Made by a program: the position numbers and the translations under genes. 64,000 bases of DNA from contig NZ_JAAORD010000001.1 of assembly GCF_017696205.1 (NCBI RefSeq), positions 434,001-498,000 of the forward strand, in the 5' to 3' direction. Position 1 is the stretch's first letter, and the number at the start of each line of letters is the position of its first letter. Origin of the DNA: Prochlorococcus marinus XMU1402 (GTDB taxonomy: Bacteria; Cyanobacteriota; Cyanobacteriia; PCC-6307; Cyanobiaceae). The notes below the pieces were generated by a model. It saw nothing but the letters and a program-made list of their open reading frames with translations. It was not told where the DNA came from and searched no databases. This document shows positions 28,041 through 36,708 of the stretch, in pieces.

Positions 28041-29765
28041 CTAAATTACCGTTTTAAGATTTTTTTTAATGTAATCTTCTCCTCTTGTAGGATTTCCCCA
28101 AATAATTTCTCCACTTTTAAAGGAAACACAACCCGGTCCTCCTTTTTTGATTTTTTGCAAATCTTTAATCTTTACTAAATTAATTGGAACTTTAATGTTT
28201 CTTTTTGCCTTACTAAATAAAGCAGCTAAATCTGCAGCTATTTGAAGATCTTGCTCAGATGCTTCCTGAGATGAAGACTTCAATACTACATGACTGCCTG
28301 GTGATTCCTGAGCATGAAACCATAAATCGCCTTTTCTTGAGAACTTAAAGCTTATTAAGTCATTTTGCCTCATATTTCTTCCTACCTGAAGTTTCAATCC
28401 TGTGGGAGTTTCAACTTGAATTGGTGAAGATTCTATCTCATATGTACTTTTCTTATCTTCTCTATGCCTCTTGATATTGATATTAAACTCGTTACAAATT
28501 TCTTCCATAATTTCTTCTAGTAGTTTGATTCGCATAAAAAGTTTTTCATGATTTAAAGAATTTAAATTTTCTAGAAGCGTAGTGAATTCATCTAATCTTT
28601 CTATATTAGTTTTGTAAATACTTAATCTTTGTTTTATTAATTCTCTAGATCTCTTTAATTTTTTTGACTTTTTATATAGTTTTTGTCCTCTAATAATATC
28701 TTGTTTTTTAACTTTATTTGAAGAAAATATATTATCAGCTTTTTCTTTATATATCTCGTAGTTCTCTGATTTTGTCAGAAGATCATATTGAATATTTAAA
28801 TTCTTTTTCTCAATATTGATCTGTTTAAAAATAATCCCTTCAATTTTCTTTCCCAACAATTCAAGTCTTTTTTGCTTCAGATGATAATCATAATAATTCT
28901 CTATACCGGTGCATAAATCTATCTTTTTTTTCCAATTAATTTCTTCATTGAAAAACCAAACGCAATAAAAATCTTTATTAAAGATAGAAAAGTTAAAATT
29001 ATTGTTTTTAAACCTATTTATCCAAATCTTCCAATTTTTAAATATCTCCTTTAAGTCTGAATCGCCAATAAAATCGATATTTTTTTCCATTATTTCCGAA
29101 TTGCAAGTTTTGCTAAGAACCTCTAATTGTTTTGTGAGGATAGGGCTTACTCCCTGATAGGTATTTATTAAACAGTATTTCAAAGACTCAGGTACTATTG
29201 AAATTGAGTCTTTCCATGATTTAAAAGACTCATCTTCTCTAGGTTGTTTTTTGAGATTAACTGGAGGGCCAGAGTAAATTGATCCTGTGGAAACTGTTCT
29301 AAAACTAGATTGACTTGATTTAATTTGTTTACCAACTGCAATTATTTTATGTTTGTTATCCAAATAAAAAATATTACTATGTTTCCCCATTAACTCAAAA
29401 ATTAAATACTTACTAATTTCATCTCCAGGTTTTTTTGCAAAACCAAATTTTATAACTCTCTCAAAATCATCTTGATCAATCGAAATTAAAGCCATATATT
29501 TTAATCCGTATCTTATTTGTTTAGAAAGTGTACTTTCTCTTCCAATTTTTTCCGGCTTATTTATCTTTAATATTCTTGGAGATTCACCATTCCATGAAAC
29601 CTCTAACCAAGCTTGGGAATCAATTCCTCTGAAGCATAATTGAATTGTATTAGGCTCTGGTTGTTGGGCAGTTTCAAACTTTGAAGGTAAAATACTCTTT
29701 GATAAATAATGCAAAACAGATCTAATCGATGTAATATCCATTATTTGAGGCAAACCTTTTTGCAT
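28041..29765 (-). CDS. NFACT-family ribosome quality control protein (RqcH-like)
   Basis: A 574-residue RqcH/Rqc2/Tae2 homologue. In bacteria such proteins bind stalled 50S subunits with peptidyl-tRNA and add alanine tails. NFACT-N covers about residues 1-245, a coiled-coil lies at 330-440 (rich in K, E, L), and NFACT-R covers 455-560 with GRNMRQNDLISFKFSRKGD and DLWFHAQESPGSHVVLKS. A second possible start is the Met nine codons in. It is divergent from gmk with 49 bases between. Confidence 0.88.
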   Translation of the reverse strand: MQKGLPQIMDITSIRSVLHYLSKSILPSKFETAQQPEPNTIQLCFRGIDSQAWLEVSWNGESPRILKINKPEKIGRESTLSKQIRYGLKYMALISIDQDDFERVIKFGFAKKPGDEISKYLIFELMGKHSNIFYLDNKHKIIAVGKQIKSSQSSFRTVSTGSIYSGPPVNLKKQPREDESFKSWKDSISIVPESLKYCLINTYQGVSPILTKQLEVLSKTCNSEIMEKNIDFIGDSDLKEIFKNWKIWINRFKNNNFNFSIFNKDFYCVWFFNEEINWKKKIDLCTGIENYYDYHLKQKRLELLGKKIEGIIFKQINIEKKNLNIQYDLLTKSENYEIYKEKADNIFSSNKVKKQDIIRGQKLYKKSKKLKRSRELIKQRLSIYKTNIERLDEFTTLLENLNSLNHEKLFMRIKLLEEIMEEICNEFNINIKRHREDKKSTYEIESSPIQVETPTGLKLQVGRNMRQNDLISFKFSRKGDLWFHAQESPGSHVVLKSSSQEASEQDLQIAADLAALFSKAKRNIKVPINLVKIKDLQKIKKGGPGCVSFKSGEIIWGNPTRGEDYIKKNLKTVI

Positions 29766-29814
29766 TATTTCTTTTTAATTCACAAGACATTTATTTTACT
29801 GTAAAAAATTTAAT

Positions 29815-30369
29815 ATGAACAATCAAAAAAAGCTAATTATTCTTACTGGGCCAAGCGGGGTGGGAAAAGGAACTGTTGTTAAAGAGCTATTACTTAAAGA
29901 TAAAAATATTTGGCTTTCAATATCTGCAACTACTAGAGAACCTAGAGCGGGAGAGAAAGAGGGAGAAAATTATTATTTTTTGACTGAAGAAAAGTTTAAA
30001 GAAATGATTGAACAAAACCTATTTCTTGAATGGGCTCAATTTGCTGGAAACTATTATGGAACTCCCTTATCCTCTGTTAATGAGAAAATCAAAAAGGGAT
30101 TTTCAGTACTACTCGAAATTGAAGTGGAAGGAGCAAAACAAATAAAAGATAAATTCCCTAATTCCCTGTCAATATTTTTACTTCCTCCTGATAAAGCAGA
30201 GTTAGAGAGAAGGATAAGAAATAGAGGAACAGAAAAAGAAGAGGCAATTAAAAAAAGACTCTCAAGGGCTAATTATGAGATTTCAGCATCAAATAAATTT
30301 GATGTTGCATTAACAAATCACAATGTAGATGAAACAGCTAAAAGAATAATCAAGTTAATACAAACTTGA
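29815..30369 (+). CDS. gmk: Guanylate kinase
   Basis: Phosphorylates GMP to GDP; 184 residues. The P-loop is LTGPSGVGKGTVV at residues 10-22, the GMP-binding region is SISATTREPRAGEKEGENYY, and the lid contains RRIRNRGTEKEE. Convergent with psaJ, 15 bases from its stop. Confidence 0.95.
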   Translation: MNNQKKLIILTGPSGVGKGTVVKELLLKDKNIWLSISATTREPRAGEKEGENYYFLTEEKFKEMIEQNLFLEWAQFAGNYYGTPLSSVNEKIKKGFSVLLEIEVEGAKQIKDKFPNSLSIFLLPPDKAELERRIRNRGTEKEEAIKKRLSRANYEISASNKFDVALTNHNVDETAKRIIKLIQT

Positions 30370-30384
30370 CTATTCTCACATTCA

Positions 30385-30519
30385 TCAGCTCATTGGATGG
30401 AATAATAAATCTGGGAAAAACCTATTAAATTCAATAATTATTCCAGCTGTAAGGCTTAGCCAAATTGCTGCTACTACTGGAGCTGATCTAACAAATTTTG
30501 TGTTTAGAATTTTGAACAT
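30385..30519 (-). CDS. psaJ: Photosystem I subunit IX (PsaJ)
   Basis: A 44-residue single-helix PSI subunit that binds chlorophyll near PsaF. The product starts [20 protein letters not shown] and ends [12 protein letters not shown], matching PsaJ throughout (N-terminal FLNTAPV-like segment, then EINRFFPD-like segment in the form EFNRFFPD). It lies 28 bases downstream of psaF on the same strand, the usual psaF-psaJ arrangement. Confidence 0.95.
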   Translation of the reverse strand: MFKILNTKFVRSAPVVAAIWLSLTAGIIIEFNRFFPDLLFHPMS

Positions 30520-30547
30520 TTGATTTTACGGAAGTTTTTAAAGATGT

Positions 30548-31102
30548 TTAACGGGGACCATTAAGTGTAATATTGTTGTCTTTCTCTCTTAAATCTCCAT
30601 TTCTACCTTGTTTATTAGCAAGAAGAGGCCATTGTGCACCTTTTACTAGACATTTTCTCGCTAAGTCTAGATCAATAATGATCTCAAGATCTGCTGGATT
30701 CTTAGTTTTTTTTGATTCAATCAAATACTCTCTTCCCGACCAGCCTATAATTCCCGCAATGTAAATGAATAATACCCCAGGTATAAGTAGATCTCCCTCA
30801 TGACCTCTATTTAGAAGAGCTCCCCATGGCTCGAGTGGAGGTCCAATAATTAAATGTGGAAGTCCATCATCTCCGCATGATGCTTTTCCATACCTTTCAA
30901 ATCTTGCTATGTCTTTTTGAGTACTTGCAGAACTTGCTCTCTCAATGAATTTAGGGTTTTCAGAGCATTTTGTGAGAGCTGAAGCAGTATATTCCGTACT
31001 AGCTCTGTCTGCGTTTAATGCAGGTCCATTTGCAGCTAGAGCAATAGGAGTGATTCCTAGGAATAGAAAAACCGAGGTTATGATTGAAAAAAAGAATTTC
31101 AT
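30548..31102 (-). CDS. psaF: Photosystem I subunit III (PsaF)
   Basis: Lumenal docking subunit of PSI for the electron donor. From the ATG at 31102 it has 184 residues; an in-frame TTG three codons upstream is unlikely. A signal peptide ends IALAANGP. The Cys pair (TKCSENPKF and GKASCGDDGLPHLI) and the transmembrane segment IPGVLFIYIAGIIGWSGREY are typical. A TATAAG hexamer about 18 bases upstream of the start could be the -10 of the psaFJ promoter. Divergent from tsaD. Confidence 0.95.
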   Translation of the reverse strand: MKFFFSIITSVFLFLGITPIALAANGPALNADRASTEYTASALTKCSENPKFIERASSASTQKDIARFERYGKASCGDDGLPHLIIGPPLEPWGALLNRGHEGDLLIPGVLFIYIAGIIGWSGREYLIESKKTKNPADLEIIIDLDLARKCLVKGAQWPLLANKQGRNGDLREKDNNITLNGPR

Positions 31103-31176
31103 AAGTTGCAATCTTTAATTCCTTATAGTGTGTTAAGTAAGAAATTAATATTAAAATAGAACAAGTTGAATCAAAT

Positions 31177-32247
31177 ATGCGCAAAGTTTTAGCTATTGAA
31201 ACAAGTTGTGATGAGACATCTGTCTCAATAGTGTCCAATATTGGTGATACTTTCAAAATTCATTCAAATATTATCGCATCTCAAATTGAAGATCATTCAA
31301 AATGGGGAGGAGTTGTTCCTGAACTTGCAGCGAGAAAACACTTGGAGTTATTACCTTTTGTTTTAGAAAAGGCTTTAACAGAATCAAAAATTAAAATTGA
31401 GGAAATTGATTATATTGCATCAACTGTAGCTCCTGGATTGGTTGGTTGTTTAAGAGTTGGTTCTGTAACTGCAAGATCTCTTTGTATATTGCATTCAAAG
31501 CCATTTTTAGGAATTCATCATTTGGAGGGACATTTATCTTCAATTTTATTTTCAGAAAACTATCCAAAGAAATCTTTCCTTACTTTACTTGTAAGTGGCG
31601 GACATACTGAACTGATAAAGGTTGAAGACAGAAGGGGAATGCAAAGGCTTGGGAAAAGCTTTGATGATGCCGCTGGAGAAGCCTTTGATAAAGTTGGAAG
31701 ATTATTAGGTCTTAGTTATCCAGGAGGTCCGGCAATTGAAAAGATTGCTAAAAATGGAGACCCGATGAAATTTAATTTACCAAAATGTAAGATTTCTGAT
31801 AAAAAGGGTGGATTCCTTAAATATGATTTCTCTTTTAGTGGTCTAAAAACAGCTGTATTAAGATTAGTTGAGAAAATAAATTTAGATGGAAAGACTATCC
31901 CAGTTCCTGATATCGCCGCAAGTTTTGAGAGAGTGGTGGCAGAGGTATTGGTTGAGAGAACTATAAGATGTGCCGAAGATCATAGATTGGATAATGTTGT
32001 TGTAGTTGGTGGAGTAGCTGCTAATAATACATTAAGAAAAATGATGATTAGTGAAGCTAGTAAAAAATCTATTAAAGTTCATTTAGCTCCTCTGAATCTT
32101 TGTACAGATAATGCGGCGATGATTGGAGCAGCTGCCTTGTTCAGGATCAAATTTAAGGAGCATTTAAGTTCTCTTAGATTAGGTGTCTCAGGAAGACTAT
32201 CAATTGAACAAGCAAATTCCCTTTATGAAGAAATCCCCCCTTTTTAA
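31177..32247 (+). CDS. tsaD: tRNA N6-threonylcarbamoyladenosine transferase TsaD
   Basis: Transfers threonylcarbamoyl to A37 of ANN-decoding tRNAs. It has 356 residues of ASKHA fold: VLAIETSCDETSVSIV at the N-terminus, metal-binding HHLEGHLSSILF near residue 110, LVSGGHTELI near residue 135, and ADLAASF-type region in the form VPDIAASFE near 245, then VVVGGVAANNTLR. An Hlip gene begins 5 bases after its stop. Confidence 0.96.
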   Translation: MRKVLAIETSCDETSVSIVSNIGDTFKIHSNIIASQIEDHSKWGGVVPELAARKHLELLPFVLEKALTESKIKIEEIDYIASTVAPGLVGCLRVGSVTARSLCILHSKPFLGIHHLEGHLSSILFSENYPKKSFLTLLVSGGHTELIKVEDRRGMQRLGKSFDDAAGEAFDKVGRLLGLSYPGGPAIEKIAKNGDPMKFNLPKCKISDKKGGFLKYDFSFSGLKTAVLRLVEKINLDGKTIPVPDIAASFERVVAEVLVERTIRCAEDHRLDNVVVVGGVAANNTLRKMMISEASKKSIKVHLAPLNLCTDNAAMIGAAALFRIKFKEHLSSLRLGVSGRLSIEQANSLYEEIPPF

Positions 32248-32252
32248 CTCCA

Positions 32253-32429
32253 ATGAATAAAGAATCTAAAATCGAGATTAAAGAGACAAAAAATTTCGTT
32301 GATAAAAAGGAACTGAATTTATGGAAAAGAGGTTTTACTCCTCAAGCTGAAATATGGAATGGAAGGATGGCAACTGTTGGTATAGGTTTAATATTTATTA
32401 TTATTGCTTTAATAAGTCAATTTTCTTAA
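32253..32429 (+). CDS. hli: High-light-inducible protein (Hlip)
   Basis: A 58-residue one-helix chlorophyll-binding protein of the CAB/ELIP family used in photoprotection and chlorophyll biosynthesis. The first 22 residues are polar; then WKRGFTPQAEIWNGRMATVG carries the chlorophyll-binding ExxNGR motif, followed by a hydrophobic helix ending LISQFS. The usual Met after the second Ala position of the motif is Thr here (MAT instead of xAM). It begins 5 bases after tsaD, so it may be read through from it. Below 60 residues but clearly real. Confidence 0.9.
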   Translation: MNKESKIEIKETKNFVDKKELNLWKRGFTPQAEIWNGRMATVGIGLIFIIIALISQFS

Positions 32430-32589
32430 TAGAAATCAAATACATTTAACTTAAAAGTAATTTTATAGATTTATAAATCCTTAATGTTAATCTGATGAAT
32501 TAAATTAAAAATTATTGTATTTGATGGACTTGGGATAAGATTATTGATTTAATCAAAATAATTAATATTTTTATTATTTATATTTTTAT

Positions 32590-33789
32590 ATGACGCCTGA
32601 AAGGCTGGGATTACTTTGGGGAATAACTGTATTCGCAGGTGCTTGTGCACGTTTATTTTCTTCTTTTACAGGATTCCCAAGTGTTGTTGTTTTATTGCTT
32701 TCTGGATTATTCATAGGAAGATCAGGTTTAGGATTTGTTGAGCCTCTAGATTTAGGACAAGGACTTGAGACTATTGTAGGTCTTCTAGTCTGCTTGGTTT
32801 TATTTGAAGGAGGACTAAATTTAAAACTACCTGAAGGGAATGTAAGAAATACTGTTTTGAAGATTTCATTAATAAGACTTTTTATTTCATTATCGGCTGG
32901 AATCTTTATTGCTCATTGGCTGGCTGGCCTTTCATGGCAGGTTGCAGGAATATATAGTGCCATAGTTCTTGCTACCGGACCCACAGTTGTCTCTCCATTA
33001 GTTGAGCAAATAAAATTAGCTTCCCCTCTTTCAGATGTTTTAAAAGCTGAGGGGTTATTACTTGAACCAATTGGCGCTGTATTAGCTTTATTACTTTTAG
33101 AACTTGCTTTGGGAGACCTACATGGAATTAACGAGGTATTTATCGCATTAATGCAAAGATTAGGGGGTGGAGTTGTAATCGGATTAAGTTCAGGATGGTT
33201 ACTATCAGAAATTTTAAAAAAAATAAAAAATGAAGCCTCATTCGGAATAGAGCTTCAAGTTACCCTTGGCTTTATTTTTCTTGTGTATGGAACTTGCGAA
33301 TATTTTTTGCCAGAATCAGGTTTGCCTGCTTCTGTAGCGGCAGGTTTTATTGTGGGCAAAAGAGAAGTAATAGATAAGCAGAAATTGGATAATCTAATAG
33401 GTGAACTAGCTCAATTGGCCATAACTGTTCTTTTCCCTCTTTTGGCCGCTGATGTCTCTTGGGGTGAATTAAGCCCGCTGGGCTGGGGAGGTATTGTTTG
33501 CGTTTTGATGATGATGATAATTGTTCGTCCTATCTCCATTTGGATAGCAACGATGGGTAGAGAATTAGAATCAAAGGAAAAATTATTTTTAGCTTGGTTA
33601 GCTCCTAGAGGAATTGTTACTGCAGCAGTAGCCTCTCTTTTTTCCATCAGATTAGAACAGGCTGGTATCCTTGGAGCTGGACGTCTTCAAGGTTTAGTGT
33701 TTCTTACTATTTTAATGACAGTGGGAATTCAAGGACTTACAGCTAAACCTTTGGCAAATCGATTAATGTTAGTGCAAAAAAAGGGTTAG
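32590..33789 (+). CDS. CPA1-family cation:proton antiporter
   Basis: A 399-residue membrane protein with about 12-13 helices. Family motifs are visible: LSGLFIGRSGLGFVEPLDLG early, LVCLVLFEGGLNL near residue 75, ATGPTVVSPLVEQIK near residue 133 (in place of the ATDPV of other antiporters), LPASVAAGFIVGKRE near 245, and LAWLAPRGIVTAAVASLFS near 335. Likely exchanges Na+ or K+ for H+. The 160-base upstream gap is AT-rich with no obvious operator. Confidence 0.9.
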   Translation: MTPERLGLLWGITVFAGACARLFSSFTGFPSVVVLLLSGLFIGRSGLGFVEPLDLGQGLETIVGLLVCLVLFEGGLNLKLPEGNVRNTVLKISLIRLFISLSAGIFIAHWLAGLSWQVAGIYSAIVLATGPTVVSPLVEQIKLASPLSDVLKAEGLLLEPIGAVLALLLLELALGDLHGINEVFIALMQRLGGGVVIGLSSGWLLSEILKKIKNEASFGIELQVTLGFIFLVYGTCEYFLPESGLPASVAAGFIVGKREVIDKQKLDNLIGELAQLAITVLFPLLAADVSWGELSPLGWGGIVCVLMMMIIVRPISIWIATMGRELESKEKLFLAWLAPRGIVTAAVASLFSIRLEQAGILGAGRLQGLVFLTILMTVGIQGLTAKPLANRLMLVQKKG

Positions 33790-33792
33790 TTT

Positions 33793-35226
33793 TTAATTAA
33801 GACATCTTTCAATACGAGATAAATCACTTTTACTCTCTGAGAGGAGTTCCCAACTTTGAATTAAATCTGGACCACTGAGACATCCAAAAAAGGCTATTCT
33901 TAATGATTTCATTAAAATCCCTTTTTTAATATTATGCATTTTTGAGATTTCGTTTAAAATTTCCGTGGCTTTCTCTTTGTCAAGTTTTACAGTGTTTCTC
34001 TCATCTAAATAATCTAAGATATTTTTTAGAAATGCTTTACTATCATTATTCTCGAGAAAATCTTTCCCTTCTTTTTGAATTGGAGGTAATAAGAAAAATG
34101 GTTTTGATTGATCAATAGCATCTTTTAAAAGATTCATAGAGTCTCTAAGCAAAATTGTTAATTTTATTGCCCATTCTTCAGATGGGGGTTCCCAACCCAT
34201 ATCATCCCAGTATTTTTTTATGATCTCACTTAACTTTGTTGATTCCATTTTTTTTATGTATTGAGAATTAATCCAGTTGAGTTTTTCCCAACTGAATTTA
34301 GCTCCTGCTTTATTTATATCTGACAAGTCAAAAATTTTGGATATCTTATCAAGTGAAAGGATCTCACTATCAGCAGATTTTGGCGACCAACCTAAAAAAG
34401 CCATATAGTTTGTTAAAGCTTCAGGTAAATATCCCATATCTTTAAATTCGTCTATTGAAGTAACGCAATCTCTCTTGGATAATTTTTTCCCTTCTAGATT
34501 TAGTATTAGTGGTGTATGCGAAAAAGTAGGTAATTTAAGATCTAATGCTTCATAAATTAATATTTGTTTTGCAGTGTTAGAGATATGGTCTTCGCCTCTA
34601 ATTACATGAGTGATATTCATGTAATTATCATCAATTACAACTGCGAGGTTGTACAAAGGATCTCCAATTTCATATCCCTTAGCCCTCCTTGATAAAACCA
34701 AATCACCGCCCAGGTCCTTACCTTGCCATTTGATTTCACCTTTTATCTGATCTATCCATGTGATTTGTATATTTTCTTCGATTTTAAACCTTATTACTGA
34801 AGTCCTCCCTTGGGATATGAATGTCTCTATTTCTTCTTTTGACAGACTTCTGTGTCTATTATCATGCTTTGGAGGTAATCCTTTCTTTTTTTGTTCTTCT
34901 CTTAATTCAGTAATTTCATCATCTGTTGCAAAGCACCTATATGCAGCACCACATTCTAATAGCTTTTTGATATAACTTTTGTGAATCGAAATTCGGTCAC
35001 TTTGCTTTATAGGTTCTTCATCCCATTTTAGTCCAAGCCATTTCAAGCCCTCTAATATATTTTTTGTATATTCAGATTTAGATCGAAGAAAATCTGTATC
35101 TTCTATCCTGATAAGAAACTTTCCGCCTATTTTTTTCGCATACAACCAATTGAATAATGCTGTTCGCGCTGTTCCAATATGAAATAAACCCGTTGGACTC
35201 GGGGCTAGTCTTAATCGTTTTTCCAA
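33793..35226 (-). CDS. gltX: Glutamyl-tRNA synthetase
   Basis: Charges tRNA-Glu (and, in cyanobacteria, tRNA-Gln for later amidation); its product also feeds 5-aminolevulinate synthesis through HemA and HemL. It has 477 residues and starts at TTG with EKRLRLAPSPTGLFHIGTAR (HIGH motif in HIGT form). The KMSKS-type loop is KLSKRDCVT near residue 252. The tRNA-Asp gene lies 17 bases upstream on the same strand. Confidence 0.96.
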   Translation of the reverse strand: MEKRLRLAPSPTGLFHIGTARTALFNWLYAKKIGGKFLIRIEDTDFLRSKSEYTKNILEGLKWLGLKWDEEPIKQSDRISIHKSYIKKLLECGAAYRCFATDDEITELREEQKKKGLPPKHDNRHRSLSKEEIETFISQGRTSVIRFKIEENIQITWIDQIKGEIKWQGKDLGGDLVLSRRAKGYEIGDPLYNLAVVIDDNYMNITHVIRGEDHISNTAKQILIYEALDLKLPTFSHTPLILNLEGKKLSKRDCVTSIDEFKDMGYLPEALTNYMAFLGWSPKSADSEILSLDKISKIFDLSDINKAGAKFSWEKLNWINSQYIKKMESTKLSEIIKKYWDDMGWEPPSEEWAIKLTILLRDSMNLLKDAIDQSKPFFLLPPIQKEGKDFLENNDSKAFLKNILDYLDERNTVKLDKEKATEILNEISKMHNIKKGILMKSLRIAFFGCLSGPDLIQSWELLSESKSDLSRIERCLN

Positions 35227-35243
35227 ATTTCTTTTAGAAAAAA

Positions 35244-35317
35244 CGGGACCGACGGGATTCGAACCCGCAACTTCCGCCGTGACAGGGCGGTGCTCTAACC
35301 AGTTGAACTACGGTCCC
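35244..35317 (-). tRNA. tRNA-Asp (GTC)
   Basis: A 74-nt cloverleaf on the minus strand: acceptor GGGACCG pairs with CGGTCCC before discriminator G; D arm around AGTTCAACTGGTTAGA; anticodon loop CTGTCAC with GTC; T arm GCGGGTTCGAATCCCGT. CCA is not encoded. It lies between the hyper-conserved protein gene and gltX. Confidence 0.97.
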
Positions 35318-35466
35318 AGAGTTTTGTTCTAAATTTATTTAGAACTTCATTCTTAAAATTATCAGATCATAATACTTAATTTATGGTGTTGTAATAAAAC
35401 TGATTTATTAATTTGAGGATTTACAGAAAAAGTTAATTTTGCAGTTGCCTCAGTTTAAGTAACTAT

Positions 35467-35661
35467 TTATTTTTGAGGTCTAAAACCAGCAGGTTCGATC
35501 AACCTCACTTGGTTACCTCTAGCGGTAAATTCTCTGCCTTGATCACTTTGTACGACAACTCTTCCACCAGACTTAACTCTGATGACTCTTGCACGAACCC
35601 ATCCTAAAGCTGCTGATTCGAGGACTTTAACTACGTCCCCAGGTTGAAGATCTAACTCCAT
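35467..35661 (-). CDS. Picocyanobacterial hyper-conserved protein (PSHCP, Tudor-like)
   Basis: A 64-residue basic protein with a beta-rich pattern: LQPGDVVKVLESAALGWVRA followed by RVIRVKSGGRVVVQSDQG and FTARGNQVRLIEP. It matches the Prochlorococcus/marine Synechococcus hyper-conserved protein, nearly invariant across that clade. Published work describes a Tudor-type SH3-like fold with RNA, including tRNA, binding and an association with ribosomes. The setting fits: tRNA-Trp and rplS upstream, tRNA-Asp and gltX downstream, all on one strand. Exact cellular role is unsettled. Confidence 0.9.
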   Translation of the reverse strand: MELDLQPGDVVKVLESAALGWVRARVIRVKSGGRVVVQSDQGREFTARGNQVRLIEPAGFRPQK

Positions 35662-35695
35662 CTTATGAAAAAATAATTTACATAATGTTGATAAA

Positions 35696-35768
35696 CGCGT
35701 CGTGGAGGACTTGAACCCCCGACATCAGGTTTTGGAGACCTGCGTTCTACCAACTGAACTAACGACGC
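35696..35768 (-). tRNA. tRNA-Trp (CCA)
   Basis: A 73-nt cloverleaf on the minus strand: acceptor GCGTCGT pairs with ACGACGC before discriminator G; anticodon loop CTCCAAA with CCA; T arm TCGGGGGTTCAAGTCCTCC. CCA end not encoded. It lies between rplS and the hyper-conserved protein gene. Confidence 0.97.
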
Positions 35769-35821
35769 ATCTAAATGATTATAAGCGTCTTTGGGACCAA
35801 TAAGTTGATTAATTTACAACT

Positions 35822-36292
35822 TTATCGATCGAAGCGTTGTTTTACGCGAGTAGCTTTTCCTACTCTATCTCTTAGATAGAATAACTTAGCTCTTCTTACT
35901 TTACCTCTACGTTCAACTTTTAGAGAGGCAACTTGTGGACTATGTAGCATAAATACTCTTTCAACACCTATACCCTGAAATATTCTTCTAACTGTAATAG
36001 TCTGGTTAATACCTCCATGCCTTTTTGCGATGACAACACCCTCATAAGGTTGGACTCTTTCTTTATTACCTTCGGTAATTCTTACTCCAACCTTAACAGT
36101 GTCACCAACATAGATTTCAGGCAATTCTTTTTTTAATTGTTCACTCTCAAATTCCTTAATAAGAATCGATGCGCTTAAGCTTTGAGTAGTTTCAGAAACC
36201 ATGTTTTTTTCTTTTTGTTCAACTTCTACATCAACTGATGCGTCAGCATTAATACTGGTTTCTAATTCCTTCTCTTGTTTCTCTTTGGCCAT
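35822..36292 (-). CDS. rplS: 50S ribosomal protein L19 with N-terminal extension
   Basis: Ribosomal protein at the 30S-50S interface. It has 156 residues against about 115-120 in most bacteria; the extra ~40 residues at the N-terminus are acidic and low-complexity ([20 protein letters not shown]). The conserved body begins near [20 protein letters not shown] and contains [16 protein letters not shown] and the C-terminal [15 protein letters not shown]. Followed by tRNA-Trp 53 bases downstream. Confidence 0.96.
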   Translation of the reverse strand: MAKEKQEKELETSINADASVDVEVEQKEKNMVSETTQSLSASILIKEFESEQLKKELPEIYVGDTVKVGVRITEGNKERVQPYEGVVIAKRHGGINQTITVRRIFQGIGVERVFMLHSPQVASLKVERRGKVRRAKLFYLRDRVGKATRVKQRFDR

Positions 36293-36324
36293 TTTGGTCT
36301 TTTTTGTCCTACAAGTTTTATATC

Positions 36325-36624
36325 TTAACCTTTTGACTCGCCTTTAGTAACCTTTTTGGTAAATGAAATTGTTTTTGAAAACATTTGAAATCCTGTTATG
36401 AGCATCCATAAAACTCCAAGGGAATTTAATATTACGTATATTAATTCTCCATTATCTCCAAGCCATTCGCCCTCATGGAGAGACATTAACCAATGAACTT
36501 GCTCTCTAGAGTAACCTAATAAATCTTTTGAAACCCTATAAAGAAGACCTGTAATTGAAGATATTAATAATGGAAGGAAAACCCAAGGTGCTAATGCTTT
36601 ATGAAATTGCCTAGAATTTTTCAT
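36325..36624 (-). CDS. PepSY-associated small membrane protein
   Basis: A 99-residue protein with two hydrophobic helices, at about residues 9-30 ([20 protein letters not shown]) and 61-82 ([20 protein letters not shown]), and between them [13 protein letters not shown]. This pattern resembles the PepSY-associated transmembrane region found in ferric reductase-like proteins, but here reduced to the minimum. Function unknown. It is 32 bases upstream of rplS on the same strand. Confidence 0.72.
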   Translation of the reverse strand: MKNSRQFHKALAPWVFLPLLISSITGLLYRVSKDLLGYSREQVHWLMSLHEGEWLGDNGELIYVILNSLGVLWMLITGFQMFSKTISFTKKVTKGESKG

Positions 36625-36708
36625 TTTTACTTTGGTTATTGATAGAATTAGATAAATAAAAGTTTTAAGCTTTTTGAAAATATTTAGCTATTCCTATTAT
36701 TGAATCCA

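Noticed and set aside
35244-35768. tRNA-Asp and tRNA-Trp as possible island attachment sites
   Set aside because: No integrase, no repeated tRNA fragments, and both flanks are core genes in a conserved order.
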